Assembly (NCBI RefSeq): GCF_014839805.1
Contig: NC_051119.1
Span: 10,347,245 to 10,411,244 of the forward strand
Origin: Manduca sexta
Lineage: Eukaryota > Arthropoda > Insecta > Lepidoptera > Sphingidae
Length of the DNA stretch: 64,000 bases
Reading direction: 5' to 3'
Shown here piece after piece: positions 61,678 to 64,000 of the stretch (the first letter of the stretch is position 1; each line of letters begins with the position of its first letter). The position numbers were made by a program, and so were the translations under genes. Below the pieces are notes generated by a model. That model was not told where the DNA came from and did not search any database. It saw only the letters and a list, made by a program, of their open reading frames with translations.

Positions 61678-61990
61678 TATCAGCCCTGTATTATATACTT
61701 GCCCACTGCTGAGCATGGGCCTCCTCTATTACTGAGAGGGATTAGGCCTTAGTCCACCACGCTGGCCTAGTGCGGATTGATAGACTTCACACACCTTCGA
61801 AATTCCTATAGAGAATTTCTCAGATGTGCAGGTTTCCTCACGATGTTTTCCTTCACCGTTAAAGCGAACGATAAATGCACAAAGAATACACACATGATTT
61901 TAGAAAAGTCAGAGGTGTGTGCCCTTGGGATTTGAACCTACGGACATTCGTCTTGGCAGTCCGTTCCACACCCAACTAGGCTATCGCCGC
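61678..61990 (-). mobile_element. tRNA-derived SINE (family II), reference copy
   Basis: Reverse orientation: ATATCAGCCCTGTATTATAT-like start, TGAGCATGGGCCTCCTCTAT, CCACGCTGGCCTAGTGCGGA, TTTTCCTTCACCGTTAAAGC, GGGATTTGAACCTACGGACA (reversed B box) and CACCCAACTAGGCTATCGCC (reversed A box). Read on the minus strand the tRNA-like head is 5', as in tRNA SINEs. Confidence 0.8.
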
Positions 61991-62861
61991 TTTTTTTTTT
62001 TTTATATTATTATTAATGACTTACAAAATTTATTATACTTTCAAAATTTTGCTGGTTCCGTTAGACCCCCTGCAGCAAGTTTTTTACCATATTCCAGACT
62101 ATGCCAGTTTTTACATACAACAGTCATTGAGCGATTAAAATATTATCTGCCCACATTAATAGGTGAAGTCATTCCAACATCTTATTTCTTTACTATCAAA
62201 ACTAAATTTTCGTGGAGCCCCGCTTGCGAATTGTTAACTCCCATTTTTTGGTAACGCCAACGTAGACCCCCGTCGGGTCTCACATGAACCTCTTGGGGTC
62301 CAGCTTGACCACATGGAATCCATGCTTTAGAATAACTCCAGGGCCTGGAATGGTTTATATGACCTAGTAACGGAGGTACGCTTTAGAATAACCGGATCCT
62401 CGAATGAATATGACGTAGTAACATACCTACAAATGTCCCTCATCATCATAATGTTAAATTCATGACGCAACCAGAGAACTGGATAAAACATATTCTACGA
62501 ACAATTCAGAATTATCTGGAAATAGAAAATTACCCGCTGCAAACAGTCCTTACTGAATTGTAACAACACGATTAACATTTCGTTTTATATTGAGTTTATT
62601 TGTATTGAACTGTATTATAAGGTTTTGAAGTTTATATTGCCTTGATGTTGATATTGCGTGTTGAGGTCTCAAGTTCGATGCCTAGGTAAAATAATGTCGA
62701 GTTTTTCTGTAATGTTGCTTGGAAGTATGGAATAATGGCAATAATATAGCTCCTGTTACATAGTAAGTTAAGTTAGCTGGCAAAATGAAAAAGCCGTGAT
62801 GTTATGTTCATTCAATGTCAAATAATTAATAACATACTTTATAAAGGTTTTAAATTTAATT
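61991..62861. other. non-coding, no gene seen
   Basis: A T-run at 61992-62002 then AT-rich sequence. 62640-62760 has a very decayed family I SINE wording (TTGAGGTCTCAAGTTCGATG). No gene. Confidence 0.45.
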
Positions 62862-62985
62862 TATTCTTATGTACGCGAATGTTAAACATTAAAATAAAAA
62901 TATTTACGGATTTTATCGCGGATATTTATATCATTATTTTCTCGACGTTTCGACTTTGCAGCCTTTGTGATCACGGGGCAGACTA
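62862..62985. mobile_element. foldback MITE, CCCGACGTTTCGAAGAC family, left half only
   Basis: CTTATGTACGCGAATGTTAA, CGGATTTTATCGCGGA, TTCTCGACGTTTCGACTTTG, CAGCCTTTGTGATCACGGGG, then it switches into a CTAGCTTTTG-family fragment on the minus strand (62983-63018). Confidence 0.65.
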
Positions 62986-63330
62986 TTCGCGGGCGGAGCC
63001 ACGGAGAAACCTAGTTATGAATATTATTTAACCCTATATCATATTTATCATAGGCTATCTGCGAGGCCTTAGATTATTAATATAAGTTGAATTTTATAGA
63101 ATTATATTCGTTTTGTGAAATTTTCTATAATTATTAAATAATTAACATTAATAAGTTTTTAAGTAACAAAAAATGAATTAAAAAGCTCATTTTTGTGTAC
63201 GTTATTCATAAAGTAATTAAATAAATGAATATCCTCCTGATTTTATAAAGCATATGTCAAACTTCGTGAAACTCCGGCGCGGCATAATTAAGCAAAATTA
63301 ACTTCGTTGAAATCGCATATTTGATACGCT

Positions 63331-63645
63331 GCTTGGGTGGCGTAGTTTTACATACGTGGTACTGCGGTGCATGGGTTTCGGGTTTGAATCCTCGGTGGCG
63401 TAGTTGAACTGCATGCGCGGTACGGCAACGCTCTGAGGTCCTGGGTTCGAATCCCGGGTCGGGCAAAGTGATATTTGGGTTTTTCTGCTCAATATCAGTC
63501 CTAATGGAATTTGTGCCCGATATGGCGAGAGGCTCGCCCCCTATCACATCATGGGACGGAACACACTTGGCGAAAAGTGGATGCCCTGGTTGCACCTCTG
63601 CAAACCCCTTCGGGGATAAATGCATGATAGTGTGTGTGTGTGTTT
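63331..63645 (+). mobile_element. tRNA-derived SINE (family I) with two tRNA-like heads
   Basis: First head CTGCTTGGGTGGCGTAGTTT to B box GGGTTTGAATCC (63331-63391). It is fused at the B box to a second, better head CTCGGTGGCGTAGTTGAACT with GGGTTCGAATCCCGGGTCGG (63389-63460). The usual body follows: GCCCGATATGGCGAGAGGCT, GGGACGGAACACACTTGGCG, CCCTTCGGGGATAAATGCAT and (GT)n. Confidence 0.8.
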
Positions 63646-64000
63646 CTTCTCATACATAAGACTCCTATGACTTTAGTGTAAGAGTAGGCAGCCACAAGTA
63701 ATACACACTTCGCGAGATTATTTATCGTATTATGTAAAGCCAGGCATAAATGCGGTCTAAAAATCGTTCTAATGGTAGTTCGATTCTACATAAAGAGTAG
63801 CCGGGAGGAATCGGATTATATGAACCATTCACTGCTACCACTCACCCCCTAAGTCCTGGTAGACATAACGTGTTAATTCTCCGCGAATAAAATAGGTCGG
63901 GTAAAGTAATATCTAAACCTGCTCGGAGTATAGAATTGTTATAAATCCAAAAATACAAACAGTTTATCGTGAAATTCGAACTTGAAACCTTCCACTGCAT
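63646..64000. other. non-coding, no gene seen
   Basis: Ordinary AT-rich sequence to the window end. Confidence 0.5.

Overview
This is eukaryotic, AT-rich, intron-dominated DNA, almost certainly from a moth or butterfly. Three things point there: a DMRT-family gene of the dmrt99B type, spliceosomal exon boundaries, and dense short dispersed repeats of kinds typical of Lepidoptera (tRNA-derived SINEs, LINE 3' tails ending in A-rich tracts, foldback MITEs). There are no bacterial operons, CRISPR arrays or prokaryotic signals.

The only host gene I can support is a dmrt99B (DMRTA-type) transcription factor on the minus strand. The DM zinc-module exon is at 38771-38911, a 121-nt middle exon at 37742-37862, and the terminal exon with the DMA domain and stop codon at 16937-17679. 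The exons join in phase (0, then 1) with consensus donors and acceptors, giving 334 codons from the DM exon to the stop. The middle intron is about 20.1 kb. The 5' exon with the start codon was not found; it may lie in the gap at 42098-42597, elsewhere upstream, or outside the window.

Layout: 1-4261 is one copy of a roughly 4.26 kb direct repeat whose partner (19315-23582) lies inside the long dmrt99B intron. At 4262 the first copy is broken by a degraded Ty1/copia element (minus strand, LTR 4262-4437, pol debris to about 6790). That is followed by a degraded Ty3/gypsy element (plus strand, PBS at 6890, gag-protease-RT-RNase H-integrase debris) running into a gap of exactly 500 N at 10308-10807. 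A second 500-N gap is at 42098-42597. Identical gap sizes mean scaffold joins, so 1-10307 is a separate contig. The first repeat copy is therefore best explained as an un-removed alternative haplotype of the intron, with a true duplication as the alternative.

The rest is 3' flank (10808-16936), intron (17680-37741) and sequence upstream of the DM exon (38912-64000). These stretches carry MITEs with readable target-site duplications (three 177-bp PIF/Harbinger-like copies with CWG; a 360-bp TTAA element; TA-flanked elements), seven copies or halves of a foldback family, at least four SINE/LINE-tail families, two tandem arrays (3 x 123 bp; about 5 x 118 bp), microsatellites and isolated hairpins. 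I see no undescribed defence, metabolic or mobile system. The most useful observations are the dmrt99B gene model, the haplotig/duplication problem and the structured MITE families.
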